Positions 45,798 through 54,427 are shown, counted from the stretch's first letter. The stretch is DNA of 64,000 bases from an uncultured Bacteroides sp. (GCA_902388495.1 CABMPP010000003.1:1-64000), one strand, 5' to 3'. Numbers and translations: made by a program. The notes: generated by a model not told the origin, from the letters alone.

Positions 45798-47345
45798 ATG
45801 ACGAACTTTAAATCATTATTGTTAGGGCTTTGCATCGTGTTCGGTGCCTGCTCTACCCAAAGTCAGACTTCCACCCAGCAAACCAATGAATACGGTACGA
45901 AGTGGCAATGGGACAAGGGAACCATTGTAGTGGAAACTCCCGAGCGTCCGGCCGGACAGCAGAGCGTATTAGGCCTGACTACTCCCAAGATGGAAGTAGT
46001 ACGCGTAGGATTTGTTGGACTGGGCATGCGCGGTCCTGGTGCCGTGGAGCGTTTCACGCACATACCGGGTACGCAGGTGGTAGCACTCTGTGACTACGAG
46101 CAGTCTCGTGCAGAGAAATGCCAGGAACTTTTAAAGAAAGCGTCTCTCCCCAAAGCCGCCATTTATTCGGGCGAGAAGGGGTACGAAGACCTTTGCAAGC
46201 GCGATGACATCGACTTGGTTTATATCGCTGCCGACTGGTTGCATCACTTCCCCGTAGCCATGTGTGCTTTGGAGAACGGCAAGCATGTAGCTATCGAAGT
46301 TCCTTCTGCCATGAACCTGCAGCAATGCTGGGATTTGATCAATATGAGCGAGAAGACCCGCAAGCACTGCATGATTCTGGAGAACTGCTGTTACGACTGG
46401 TTCGAGATGAACACCCTGAACATGGCACAGCAAGGCGTTTTCGGTGAAGTGATCCGTGCACAAGGCGCTTATATCCACAACCTGGAACCTTTCTGGGATC
46501 ACTATTGGAAGAACGGCGAGAGCGACAAACTGGGATGGCGTCTGGACTACAATATGCGTCATCGTGGCGACGTATATGCCACTCACGGCCTCGGCCCCGT
46601 GGCACAAGCGCTCGATATCCACCGTGGCGACCGCATGAAGACATTGGTAGCTATGGACACCAAATCCGTGATAGGCAAGGCATTGGTGGAAGAAAGAGCA
46701 GACTCCGTTTGCAACAGCTTCCGCAACGGCGACCACACCACAACCATGATTCGTACGGAGAACGGTAAAGTGATTGAAATCCAGCACAATGTAATGACTC
46801 CCCAGCCTTACAACCGTCTCTATCAGTTGACCGGAACCAAAGGCTTTGCCAATAAATATCCCATATCCGGATATGCTCTTGCCGGCGATCAGTTGGCTGC
46901 TTCGGGCGTGCAACCGCAGGTGGACAATCTGAGTTCCCACAGTTTTCTGCCGAAGTCCGAAATGGAAGCGCTTGTAGCTAAGTATCAGCATCCCATCTTG
47001 AAGAAGTACGGTGAGATGGCCAAAGAAGTAGGCGGCCACGGCGGTATGGACTTTATTATGGACTGCCGTCTGGTATATTGCCTGCAGAACGGTTTGCCGT
47101 TGGATATGGATGTATATGACCTGGCTGAATGGTGCTGCCTGGCGGAACTTGGCACGCTTTCCATGGATAATAACTGTGCTGCCGTAGCATTCCCCGACTT
47201 CACCCGTGGCGAGTGGAATGTGGTGAAAGGTTACAAGCATGCTTATGCAAGTCCCGAAGAAGAAAAAGCTGCCGAGGAGAAAGCAGCAGCCATCACTGCC
47301 GAACTGAAAAAACAAGGCTCCAAAGAGTGGGCCGAAGCTGAATGA
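45798..47345 (+). CDS. Gfo/Idh/MocA-family lipoprotein, GH109-like
   Basis: 515 residues. Lipobox Cys18 (VFGAC). After a linker, a Rossmann domain begins with 'VRVGFVGLGMRGPGAVERF' (about 73-91), the GxGxRGxG pattern of the GH109 branch, followed by 'VIAAD-WLHHFPVAMCALE' type strand-helix (YIAADWLHHFPVAMCALENG) and 'GKHVAIEVPSAMNLQQCW'. The second domain contains 'YDWFEMNTLNMAQQGVFGEV' and 'MRHRGDVYATHGLGPVAQAL'. GH109 uses bound NAD to hydrolyse alpha-N-acetylgalactosaminides, but many relatives are oxidoreductases or have other substrates. Last gene of the PUL, 141 nt after GH2 and before a strong terminator. Confidence 0.85.
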   Translation: MTNFKSLLLGLCIVFGACSTQSQTSTQQTNEYGTKWQWDKGTIVVETPERPAGQQSVLGLTTPKMEVVRVGFVGLGMRGPGAVERFTHIPGTQVVALCDYEQSRAEKCQELLKKASLPKAAIYSGEKGYEDLCKRDDIDLVYIAADWLHHFPVAMCALENGKHVAIEVPSAMNLQQCWDLINMSEKTRKHCMILENCCYDWFEMNTLNMAQQGVFGEVIRAQGAYIHNLEPFWDHYWKNGESDKLGWRLDYNMRHRGDVYATHGLGPVAQALDIHRGDRMKTLVAMDTKSVIGKALVEERADSVCNSFRNGDHTTTMIRTENGKVIEIQHNVMTPQPYNRLYQLTGTKGFANKYPISGYALAGDQLAASGVQPQVDNLSSHSFLPKSEMEALVAKYQHPILKKYGEMAKEVGGHGGMDFIMDCRLVYCLQNGLPLDMDVYDLAEWCCLAELGTLSMDNNCAAVAFPDFTRGEWNVVKGYKHAYASPEEEKAAEEKAAAITAELKKQGSKEWAEAE

Positions 47346-47465
47346 TAAATTCTCTCTAACCTAATCTGAATTTACTTTTTTGTTGTTATTACCAGCACTC
47401 CATCACTATTGATTGTAATCTACTGAAAAATAAACGTTTAAACCGTGCTGGTAGTAGTGTAGGTA

Positions 47466-47500
47466 GCGTGACGGTAAATGGTTACCGTCACGCTTTTTTT
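47466..47500 (+). terminator. Intrinsic terminator at the end of the PUL
   Basis: Perfect 12-bp stem GCGTGACGGTAA / TTACCGTCACGC (47466-47477 / 47482-47493) with ATGG loop and seven Ts. It lies between convergent genes. Confidence 0.93.
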
Positions 47501-47509
47501 CTCTAATAT

Positions 47510-48139
47510 TTACTTCTGTTCTTCTGTAACTTCCTTATTTACAGCCTTAACGTACACTTTGTGAGACCCTCTCCCGATCGTGTCCAAATAACCTTTATTA
47601 ACAAGCAAATTGAGGTCATTTAGCGCTTTGTTCTTCAAAAGTCCGGTGATTCCGCTATAATCCTTCCGCGTAATGAAGGGATGAGTGTCCAAATACGCCA
47701 TCAAGCGGCGATAACGTTCGGCGCCACTCAGCTCCTGACTGTGGCGGAATCCGTATCCGGGACGTACGCGCTCCAGGAATCCGGCGCACCGCTTACGGAA
47801 GGCGGGGGAGACGCGGAAGTTCACCCTCCCGAAATAAATGCTTTGCGCGTGAATCTCCTTCTTGTCCTCCACGGGGCGGGCGCTTAGTCCCGCCGAAAAA
47901 TAGCCCAGGTTGCCGAGCTGTACGTGGTGCCCCTCCGAGAGGTAATAAGAGATGCGCTCCTCGAATGCTGCCAGCAACCCTGCGATGTCTCCGGGGCTGA
48001 AGCTGGACATGGTGCTGATGTCGTTCACCAATCGTTCGGTGTCGATGGTACCCTTGTTTACGATACGCGGGTATAGGAGTTGTGTTTTGCCGTCGTCTTT
48101 AGCGCCCGGCATCGGTCTGAAATCATACTGTGCTGCCAT
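47510..48139 (-). CDS. HU-like DNA-binding protein with C-terminal extension
   Basis: 209 residues from the ATG at 48139, chosen because family members begin 'MAxxYDF'; an in-frame ATG at 48169 would add 10 residues. Residues about 1-125 are an HU/IHF-like domain ('LVNDISTMSSFSPGDIAGLLAAFEERISYYLSEGH' region, then 'VQLGNLGYFSAGLSARPVED' and the DNA-arm segment). Residues about 140-200 look like a winged helix ('TRKDYSGITGLLKNKALNDLNLLVNKGYL'). The type is widespread in Bacteroides and usually stands next to a VirE/primase-like gene, as here, divergently. Role unknown; DNA binding is expected. Confidence 0.75.
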   Translation of the reverse strand: MAAQYDFRPMPGAKDDGKTQLLYPRIVNKGTIDTERLVNDISTMSSFSPGDIAGLLAAFEERISYYLSEGHHVQLGNLGYFSAGLSARPVEDKKEIHAQSIYFGRVNFRVSPAFRKRCAGFLERVRPGYGFRHSQELSGAERYRRLMAYLDTHPFITRKDYSGITGLLKNKALNDLNLLVNKGYLDTIGRGSHKVYVKAVNKEVTEEQK

Positions 48140-48255
48140 AATGTTTATTGTTTTTAGTTTGAAATACATGGGTTTAGGTTCCGGGATACTGGTACTTTTT
48201 CTCTGTTATACTTGTACATAATGTGGAAAGGAAACGTGCAGAATATCCAAAAGCC

Positions 48256-48367
48256 TTATGTAAGACTTTGCCCCGCGCGCGGGGGCTGTCCGGCACAGGC
48301 TTGTGAACCGCCGGGCACACGTTGCCGGGCTGTTCGGCACACGTACGAGGGACGAAGTCTTACATTA
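48256..48367. repeat. GC-rich inverted repeat and palindrome between HU-like and VirE-type genes
   Basis: Arms at 48256-48268 and 48355-48367 (TATGTAAGACTT-type, one mismatch in 13) enclose about 86 nt that are strikingly G+C rich, starting with the perfect 14-bp palindrome CCCCGCGCGCGGGG (48271-48284) and holding three related CCGG(G)CACA motifs. The spacer between the divergent genes is 435 nt; no further gene is seen in it. It may be a structured RNA, an operator or a replication-type site. Confidence 0.6.
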
Positions 48368-48574
48368 CCCAAAGATACAAAAATAATAAGGCGAATGCAA
48401 GTTTATGACCTTCTTTTTCTTAATTTTATCCAAGTATCTCAGACACTGCACAATGGCGTTCTTCATGAAGATAAATACCTCTTTTTGTTTGGATATACGA
48501 AGGCTTGTCCGTACCTTTCGGCCGCTTAAGAAATAGTTCTTATCCATTAAATATTAACAAAAGAATACGGCAAA

Positions 48575-50671
48575 ATGAAAGTAACTTTGCTCAGAACCGA
48601 TGCAAGCACCGGAAAAGAAACAATCAGCACTTGCGAGGCAGGTGCGTTTATGGAACGAATCAAAACAGAAACTAAAGGACAATACGTCAGCGGATTGCGC
48701 ACGATGCTTAGCTATACGGCGGGCAAGGAAGATCGGGGTAGTTATGAACACATCGACCGCTTGCCACGTGTCTGTCCCTGTACGGAATGGGGACGAACCG
48801 CCGGAGGAGAGCGGAAAATGAAGCACTATAACGGCATCGTGATGCTTGATGTCCGGCAACTTGCCGGGCGTGCCGAAGTGGAACTGGTGAAAGAACGGGC
48901 GGCGCTTCTGCCCCAGACTTATGCCGCCCTTACCGGAAGCAGCGGGCGAAGCGTGAAGATATGGGTCTGCTTTGCCCTGCCCAATGGGAACCTGCCTCAG
49001 AAAGAGGAAGAAATAAACCTGTTTCATGCCCATGCCTACCGCATGACTGTGCAATGTTACCAACCGATCCTGCATTTTTCGATACAACTGAAGACGCCTT
49101 CGCCTTCGGACTGTTTCCGAATGACGCAGGACAGCCATCCTTACTATAATCCCGATGCCGTATCTTTCTGCCTGGAACAGCCGTTGGCAATGCCCGGCGA
49201 ACAGACTTTTCGGCAACGCAAGCAGGCGGAGGAGAACCCGTTGCGGCGTTTACAGCCGGGATATGAGACTTCGCAAACCTTTACATTGCTGTTTGAAACA
49301 GCCCTGAATCGTGCTTTGGACGAAGTGGAGGAGTGGCGGCGCGACGATGACCTGCAACCGCTGTTGGTACATCTGGGCGTGCAATGTTTCAAGGCAGGCA
49401 TCCCCGAAGAAGAGGCGGTGCGGCAGGTGATGATCCATTTCTATCGCGGTGCGGACGAGCAGACGGTGCGCACTACGCTTCGCAACCTGTATCGCGAATG
49501 TAAAGGTTTCGGCAAGAAAAGCATACTTACACCCGAGCAGGCCACTTGCCTGAAGCTGGAAGAATTTATGGAACGCCGTTACGAAATTCGTTACAATCAG
49601 TTGCTGGGTGACCTGGAATATCGGCAGCGCGACTCCATTCATTTCTATTTCCAGGTGATGGATCAGCGTGCCCGCAGCAGTGTGGCGATGGATGCCCTGC
49701 AGGAAGGCATCCGTGCGTGGGACAGGGATGTGAACCGCTATCTCACCTCCAATCGTGTGCCGCTGTACAATCCTGTGGAAGAATACCTTTGCGACACAGG
49801 TCGCTGGGACGGTAAGGACCGCATCCGTGCGCTGGCGGACTTGGTGCCGTGCGACAATCCGCATTGGCGGGAGCTGTTCTATCGTTGGTTCCTGAACATG
49901 GTGGCCCATTGGCGCGGGCTCGACAAGATGCATGCCAACAGCACTTCGCCGTTGCTGACCGGTGCGCAGGGGTATCGCAAAAGTACTTTTTGCCGGATCT
50001 TGCTTCCGCCCGAACTGCGCTTCGGCTATACGGACAGTCTGGATTTCAAGAGCAAGCGCGATGCGGAAATGTATCTGGGCCGCTTCTTACTGGTGAATAT
50101 TGATGAGTTCGACCAGATCAACGTCCGGCAGCAGGGTTTCTTGAAGCATCTGTTGCAGAAGCCCGTAGCCAATCTTCGTAAGCCATACGGAAGCAGTATT
50201 CAGGAAATGCGGCGCTATGCATCGTTCATCGGTACGAGCAATCATAAAGATTTGCTTACAGATACCAGCGGCAGCCGTCGCTTTGTGTGTGTGGAGGTGA
50301 AGGCGCCTATCAATACCAATGTTACGATAAATTACAAGCAACTCTATGCCCAGGCGATGCACGACGTTCTGGAAGGCGAGCGTTATTGGTTCGACGATGA
50401 TGATGAGGCTATCTTGAAAGAGACGAACCGCGAGTTCGAGCAAGTCAGTCCTCTGGAGCAGATGTTCCATTGTTGTTTCCGCTCTCCAGAAGAAGGGGAG
50501 GCGGGAGAGTATCTTTCGCCGATGCAGATTTTGGAGGTGCTGCATGGCAGGAACAGGGAGATAAAGCTGAATAGCACCAATATATGTAGTTTCGGGAGGA
50601 TATTGAAGAAGAATGAGGTGAAGTCGAAACGGACGAATAAGGGGGTGCTGTATTGGGTGGTGAGGATGTGA
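48575..50671 (+). CDS. VirE/VapE-type protein: primase-like N-terminus and P-loop ATPase domain
   Basis: 698 residues. N-terminal BT4734/VirE_N-like domain (about 45-190: 'YSHPY...' type strands, 'NGIVMLDVRQLAG', 'GSSGRSVKIWVCFALP'), a helical middle (about 225-320), a VirE-type ATPase (about 375-590) and a C-terminal winged-helix-like piece (DUF3874-like, about 620-698). The P-loop reads 'LLTGAQGYRKSTFCR' (about 465-479), with Arg where Walker A has the second conserved Gly, and the Walker B is 'FLLVNIDEFDQIN' (about 504-516). Related proteins occur in phage satellites and Bacteroides islands as replication or virulence-associated proteins. Here there is no integrase or phage gene nearby; the partner is the divergent HU-like gene. 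Confidence 0.8.
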   Translation: MKVTLLRTDASTGKETISTCEAGAFMERIKTETKGQYVSGLRTMLSYTAGKEDRGSYEHIDRLPRVCPCTEWGRTAGGERKMKHYNGIVMLDVRQLAGRAEVELVKERAALLPQTYAALTGSSGRSVKIWVCFALPNGNLPQKEEEINLFHAHAYRMTVQCYQPILHFSIQLKTPSPSDCFRMTQDSHPYYNPDAVSFCLEQPLAMPGEQTFRQRKQAEENPLRRLQPGYETSQTFTLLFETALNRALDEVEEWRRDDDLQPLLVHLGVQCFKAGIPEEEAVRQVMIHFYRGADEQTVRTTLRNLYRECKGFGKKSILTPEQATCLKLEEFMERRYEIRYNQLLGDLEYRQRDSIHFYFQVMDQRARSSVAMDALQEGIRAWDRDVNRYLTSNRVPLYNPVEEYLCDTGRWDGKDRIRALADLVPCDNPHWRELFYRWFLNMVAHWRGLDKMHANSTSPLLTGAQGYRKSTFCRILLPPELRFGYTDSLDFKSKRDAEMYLGRFLLVNIDEFDQINVRQQGFLKHLLQKPVANLRKPYGSSIQEMRRYASFIGTSNHKDLLTDTSGSRRFVCVEVKAPINTNVTINYKQLYAQAMHDVLEGERYWFDDDDEAILKETNREFEQVSPLEQMFHCCFRSPEEGEAGEYLSPMQILEVLHGRNREIKLNSTNICSFGRILKKNEVKSKRTNKGVLYWVVRM

Positions 50672-50814
50672 TGGAGTGAGTAAAAAAAGACAGCATGAAT
50701 GATTGATGTATCCCATAGTCATTAGAGTAAAGATAAAACGCTTTTGAGTAAGGGATTTCTGGTGTTTTCCGTTAAATTTGCAGAAATACTTTGTAACCGA
50801 AATTATCATTTGTT

Positions 50815-50889
50815 ATGGTGTTTTCTGACGATATCAGGAGGCTGTTACAACTTAGAAACAAAGATATTATAGAATCATTCTTTAACTGA
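50815..50889 (+). CDS. Possible small peptide in the leader of the propeller gene
   Basis: 24 codons: MVFSDDIRRLLQLRNKDI then IESFFN. A TAAATTTG element at 50773-50780 lies 35 nt upstream, so it would be the first frame in that transcript. It has no double-Gly leader and no similarity that I recognise. It may be chance. The rest of 50672-50979 holds nothing else I can support. Confidence 0.2.
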   Translation: MVFSDDIRRLLQLRNKDIIESFFN

Positions 50890-50979
50890 AAATGTTATCT
50901 TGCTAATATTGCAAGTATATTTTGAGATTCAGATGTGTCATATACGATTAAAAACTCTTTAAACTTAATCTATACATAT

Positions 50980-52155
50980 ATGAAATTAGCGACACTTACC
51001 CTTTTGGGGATAATATGTACTTGCTTAACAAGTTGTTCTGTAGGTAAGAGTGAAGACGGCGATTTGCCTGTGCTTGATTTGTCCAAAGAATATCCTAAAG
51101 AAAAATTGGATATACGCGAGATTGCGGATGTTGAGTATATCCCATTGGAAACTACTGATGAATCTGTTCTTGGAATGGGGTTGGTATCTATGTCTGATGA
51201 ATATATCATAATCAACTATTTTGGTAACATATTCTTCTTCGATAGGAAAACCGGAAAGTTTCTTTGGAAATTCAATCGAAAAGGAGGTTCGGGAGAAGAA
51301 TATTCTACAGGAATTATTCTTATTGTCGATTTCCTTTCTGAGGAATGCTATGTTTATGACTGTGTCCGTAATAAAATTCTGGTCTATACCTATCATGGAG
51401 ATTTTAAGCGCTCTTTTCCTATTAAGAAGGAAGGACTGCTACTAATCCCAACATACAATTATAATAAGGATTATTTGGTAGGATACAACAAATTTACGTC
51501 CCGTAGTGATTTCAAACTGTTAGATCCACATCCATATTATTTAATTAGTAAGCGGGACGGAAAAATAAGCCCTTTGCCTATAGACGTTGAGAACTCTATT
51601 AATACCAAGTTAGAGCGGAAATTTGTTAAGGGAGGTACATATTCTATTAGTCTTTCTGAAATGATTAATTTGCTGAAAGCTGGTGATGAAACATTTATTG
51701 GTGATTTTGCATTGGATACTCTTTATATCTCAAAGGAGCATAAATTAACTCCTGTTGCAGTTCAAAAGCCTGAAGTCTTTTCCTCCGATGTGCCATTAGT
51801 TGTTAGTGCGGATCTCTTTACAGATAGTTATATGGGGTTTTACGTTGTTAAAATGAGATATGTTCCGGAAGATCCTTATAAACCTCTGAATGAAGCCCCT
51901 TATTTGTATTGGAATCGTAAAACAGGGGAAATCCACCGTTATGAATTATATGACTCTAATATTCTGACAGAGAAAATACTTCGCCCTTTGATGTTTCATA
52001 CGCAGCTTGATAAGAATCAGGCAATATTTCGTTTTAAAGCTGAATTTCTGGTTGAGCAATATGAAGCAGGTAAGTTGCGTGGTGAGTTGAAAGAGATTGC
52101 TTCAAAATTGAATATAGAAGATAATCATGTTTTGGTTTTGTGTAAATTCAAATAG
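50980..52155 (+). CDS. Six-bladed beta-propeller lipoprotein
   Basis: 391 residues from the ATG at 50980, which gives a lipoprotein signal (LATLTLLGIICTCLTSC, Cys19); an earlier in-frame ATG adds 15 non-signal residues. 'EIADVEYIPLETTDESVLG' (about 43-61) followed by 'YFGNIFFFDRKTGKFLWKFNRKG' strands is the signature of the Bacteroides 6-bladed propeller family (DUF4934-like). Such lipoproteins often accompany peptide or bacteriocin export genes. Consistent with that, the next in-frame codons after the stop encode an HlyD C-terminal stub. A+T rich relative to neighbours. Function unknown. Confidence 0.75.
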   Translation: MKLATLTLLGIICTCLTSCSVGKSEDGDLPVLDLSKEYPKEKLDIREIADVEYIPLETTDESVLGMGLVSMSDEYIIINYFGNIFFFDRKTGKFLWKFNRKGGSGEEYSTGIILIVDFLSEECYVYDCVRNKILVYTYHGDFKRSFPIKKEGLLLIPTYNYNKDYLVGYNKFTSRSDFKLLDPHPYYLISKRDGKISPLPIDVENSINTKLERKFVKGGTYSISLSEMINLLKAGDETFIGDFALDTLYISKEHKLTPVAVQKPEVFSSDVPLVVSADLFTDSYMGFYVVKMRYVPEDPYKPLNEAPYLYWNRKTGEIHRYELYDSNILTEKILRPLMFHTQLDKNQAIFRFKAEFLVEQYEAGKLRGELKEIASKLNIEDNHVLVLCKFK

Positions 52156-52287
52156 TGGACGAACTACGGCAAGCAGCTTTCTGCTTCGCAGGAACTGAAA
52201 GGTACGGCCGACATCATTCTTGCAGACAGAAATGTATTGGAAAGGCTGCTGGCTCCGTTGAGGAAGATAATGGAATATAGCGAATAA
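52156..52287 (+). pseudogene. C-terminal remnant of an HlyD-type secretion (membrane fusion) protein
   Basis: Immediately after the stop of the propeller gene, in the same frame, 43 codons run open to TAA: 'TNYGKQLSASQELKGTADII' then LADRNVLERLLAPLRKIMEYSE. This is the ending usual for HlyD-family membrane fusion proteins of peptidase-type ABC exporters ('xGTAxIIxxDxxLxERLxxPLRK'). There is no start codon or upstream domain, so it is a gene fragment left by deletion or replacement. The recognition rests on pattern memory only. Confidence 0.6.
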
Positions 52288-52380
52288 GTCAAGTGCAGAC
52301 CGTTTAAGTGATAAAATCGGATTTTAAAGCGCCGTTTTCTTACGATTATTCGCTTTAATCTCATTTTTTTCTTCAATTTG

Positions 52381-52411
52381 TTTGGAGTTTATAAAAAAGC
52401 CCTTACCTTTG
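52381..52411 (+). promoter_or_regulatory. Promoter of the ilv operon
   Basis: TTTG at 52381-52384, exactly 19 nt, TACCTTTG (TAnnTTTG) at 52404-52411. Both boxes and spacing are consensus for Bacteroides. Transcription would start near 52418, about 36 nt before the leader peptide ATG. Confidence 0.85.
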
Positions 52412-52453
52412 CAGCACAATTAAAACAAAAAAGAGTAATAAAGATATTGAGTT

Positions 52454-52528
52454 ATGAATCTACATACATCTATTAACCTGGCAGTCCTGCATATTATTCG
52501 CGTCGTGGTGGTGGCATCAAGAGCGTGA
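52454..52528 (+). CDS. ilv leader peptide
   Basis: 24 codons, ATG 52454 to TGA 52526. Composition is extreme: 11 of 24 residues are Ile, Leu or Val, including Ile-Ile at codons 14-15 and four consecutive Val codons (17-20; 'HIIRVVVVASRA' is the C-terminus). The frame sits between a consensus promoter and an intrinsic terminator, directly upstream of ilvD. This is the classic layout of an amino-acid attenuator leader. Ribosome stalling at these codons when charged tRNA is scarce would control the following structure. Confidence 0.85.
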   Translation: MNLHTSINLAVLHIIRVVVVASRA

Positions 52529-52603
52529 GAAAGGTTATGTATGTATTCGTACGTTAGAAGATAAATTATTAAGCCTTTCTCACAGTAGTGGGGGAGGCTT
52601 TTT
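52525..52603 (+). terminator. ilv attenuator: antiterminator and terminator hairpins
   Basis: Terminator stem 52571-52583 / 52588-52600 (13 bp with G-U pairs, loop AGTA) followed by a T-run. Its left arm also pairs perfectly with GTGAGAAAGG at 52525-52534, which overlaps the leader stop codon, giving a competing antiterminator. A third pairing, TACATACAT (52461-52469) with ATGTATGTA (52537-52545), can sequester the antiterminator segment. The three mutually exclusive pairings match the 1:2, 2:3, 3:4 logic of classic attenuation. Confidence 0.8.
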
Positions 52604-52624
52604 CATTAAAAAGAAGATTGTAAA

Positions 52625-54427
52625 ATGAAGCATCAGTTACGTAGTTCGTTCAGCACACAAGGTCGCCGTATGGCAGGAGCCCGTGCTCTATGGGCAGCCA
52701 ATGGCATGAAGAAAGAACAGATGGGCAAGCCTATCATCGCTATAGTAAACTCGTTCACGCAGTTTGTTCCCGGTCATGTGCACCTGCATGAGATAGGACA
52801 GTTTGTAAAGGCGGAGATTGAAAAGCAAGGCTGTTTTGCGGCAGAGTTCAATACGATTGCTATTGACGATGGTATCGCTATGGGACACGACGGCATGCTT
52901 TATTCACTGCCTTCCCGAGACATCATTGCCGATAGCGTGGAATATATGGTGAATGCCCACAAAGCAGATGCTATGGTTTGCATCAGTAATTGCGACAAGA
53001 TAACTCCGGGTATGCTGATGGCAGCGATGAGGCTGAATATCCCTACCGTGTTTGTTTCCGGTGGGCCGATGGAGGCCGGCGAGTGGAACGGACAGCATCT
53101 CGATCTGATTGATGCTATGATTAAGTCGGCCGACGAAAGTGTAAGCGATAAGGAGGTTGCCAAGATTGAGCAACATGCCTGTCCTACTTGCGGATGCTGC
53201 TCGGGCATGTTTACCGCCAATTCCATGAACTGCCTGAACGAAGCGATTGGTCTGGCCCTGCCCGGCAACGGTACGATTGTAGCTACCCACGAGAATCGCA
53301 AGAAACTCTTTAAGGATGCTGCCAAACTGATTGTAGAAAACGCAACTAAATATTACGAAGAAGGAGATGACAGCGTACTTCCGCGCAGCATTGCCACCCG
53401 TCAGGCTTTCCTGAACGCCATGACGCTGGACATTGCGATGGGTGGCTCTACCAATACGGTGCTTCACCTGCTGGCTGTGGCTCACGAAGCCGGAGCTGAT
53501 TTCAAGATGGACGATATCGATATGCTGTCTCGCAAGACTCCATGCTTGTGCAAAGTTGCTCCCAATACCCAGAAATATCACGTACAGGATGTGAACCGCG
53601 CCGGTGGTATCGTTGCTATCATGAGCGAACTGGCGAAAGGCGGTTTGGTAGACACCACGGTACGCCGTGTGGACGGAATGACGTTGGCCGAAGAAATAGA
53701 CCAATATGACATCACCAGCCCGAATGTATGTAAGAAGGCAATCAAGAAATACTCCAGTGCAGCCGGTGGAAAGTTCAATCTGGAACTCGGCTCGCAGGAT
53801 GCATATTATAAGGAATTGGATACCGACCGCGCAACGGGTTGCATCCGCGACTTGGAACATGCTTATAGTAAGGATGGTGGTCTGGCTGTTCTGAAAGGAA
53901 ATATTGCCCTGGATGGTTGCGTCGTCAAGACGGCAGGTGTGGACGAGAGTATCTGGAAATTTACCGGTCCGGCTAAGGTCTTTGATTCACAAGAAGCGGC
54001 TTGCGACGGTATATTGGGAGGAAAGGTCGTCAGTGGCGATGTCGTCGTCATCACTCACGAAGGTCCGAAAGGCGGCCCGGGTATGCAGGAGATGCTTTAT
54101 CCGACTTCCTATATCAAATCCCGCCATTTAGGAAAAGAATGTGCACTGATTACCGACGGACGTTTCAGCGGCGGTACTTCCGGGCTGAGCATCGGACATG
54201 TATCTCCCGAAGCTGCTGCCGGTGGCAATATCGGCAAGATTAAGGATGGGGATATCATTGAAATCAACATTCCGGAGCGCACCATCAATGTGAAGCTGAC
54301 AGACGAAGAACTGGCAGCACGCCCGATGACTCCCGTCACCCGCGACCGCGAAGTGTCCAAGGCACTGAAGGCATACGCCAGCATGGTAAGTTCTGCCGAT
54401 AAGGGAGCTGTGAGGTTGATTGATTAA
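52625..54427 (+). CDS. ilvD: Dihydroxy-acid dehydratase
   Basis: 600 residues. Iron-sulfur ligands in '[12 protein letters not shown]' (about 119-130) and '[17 protein letters not shown]' (about 190-206), plus '[19 protein letters not shown]' near 513. It dehydrates 2,3-dihydroxy-isovalerate and 2,3-dihydroxy-3-methylvalerate to the keto acids, the third common step to valine and isoleucine. First structural gene after the attenuator; the ilvB ATG follows 22 nt after the stop. Cytoplasmic. Confidence 0.97.
   Translation: MKHQLRSSFSTQGRRMAGARALWAANGMKKEQMGKPIIAIVNSFTQFVPGHVHLHEIGQFVKAEIEKQGCFAAEFNTIAIDDGIAMGHDGMLYSLPSRDIIADSVEYMVNAHKADAMVCISNCDKITPGMLMAAMRLNIPTVFVSGGPMEAGEWNGQHLDLIDAMIKSADESVSDKEVAKIEQHACPTCGCCSGMFTANSMNCLNEAIGLALPGNGTIVATHENRKKLFKDAAKLIVENATKYYEEGDDSVLPRSIATRQAFLNAMTLDIAMGGSTNTVLHLLAVAHEAGADFKMDDIDMLSRKTPCLCKVAPNTQKYHVQDVNRAGGIVAIMSELAKGGLVDTTVRRVDGMTLAEEIDQYDITSPNVCKKAIKKYSSAAGGKFNLELGSQDAYYKELDTDRATGCIRDLEHAYSKDGGLAVLKGNIALDGCVVKTAGVDESIWKFTGPAKVFDSQEAACDGILGGKVVSGDVVVITHEGPKGGPGMQEMLYPTSYIKSRHLGKECALITDGRFSGGTSGLSIGHVSPEAAAGGNIGKIKDGDIIEINIPERTINVKLTDEELAARPMTPVTRDREVSKALKAYASMVSSADKGAVRLID

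Noticed and set aside
47510..50671. Prophage or integrative element
   Set aside because: Only the HU-like and VirE-type genes are present; no integrase, capsid, relaxase or att-like direct repeats at the borders.
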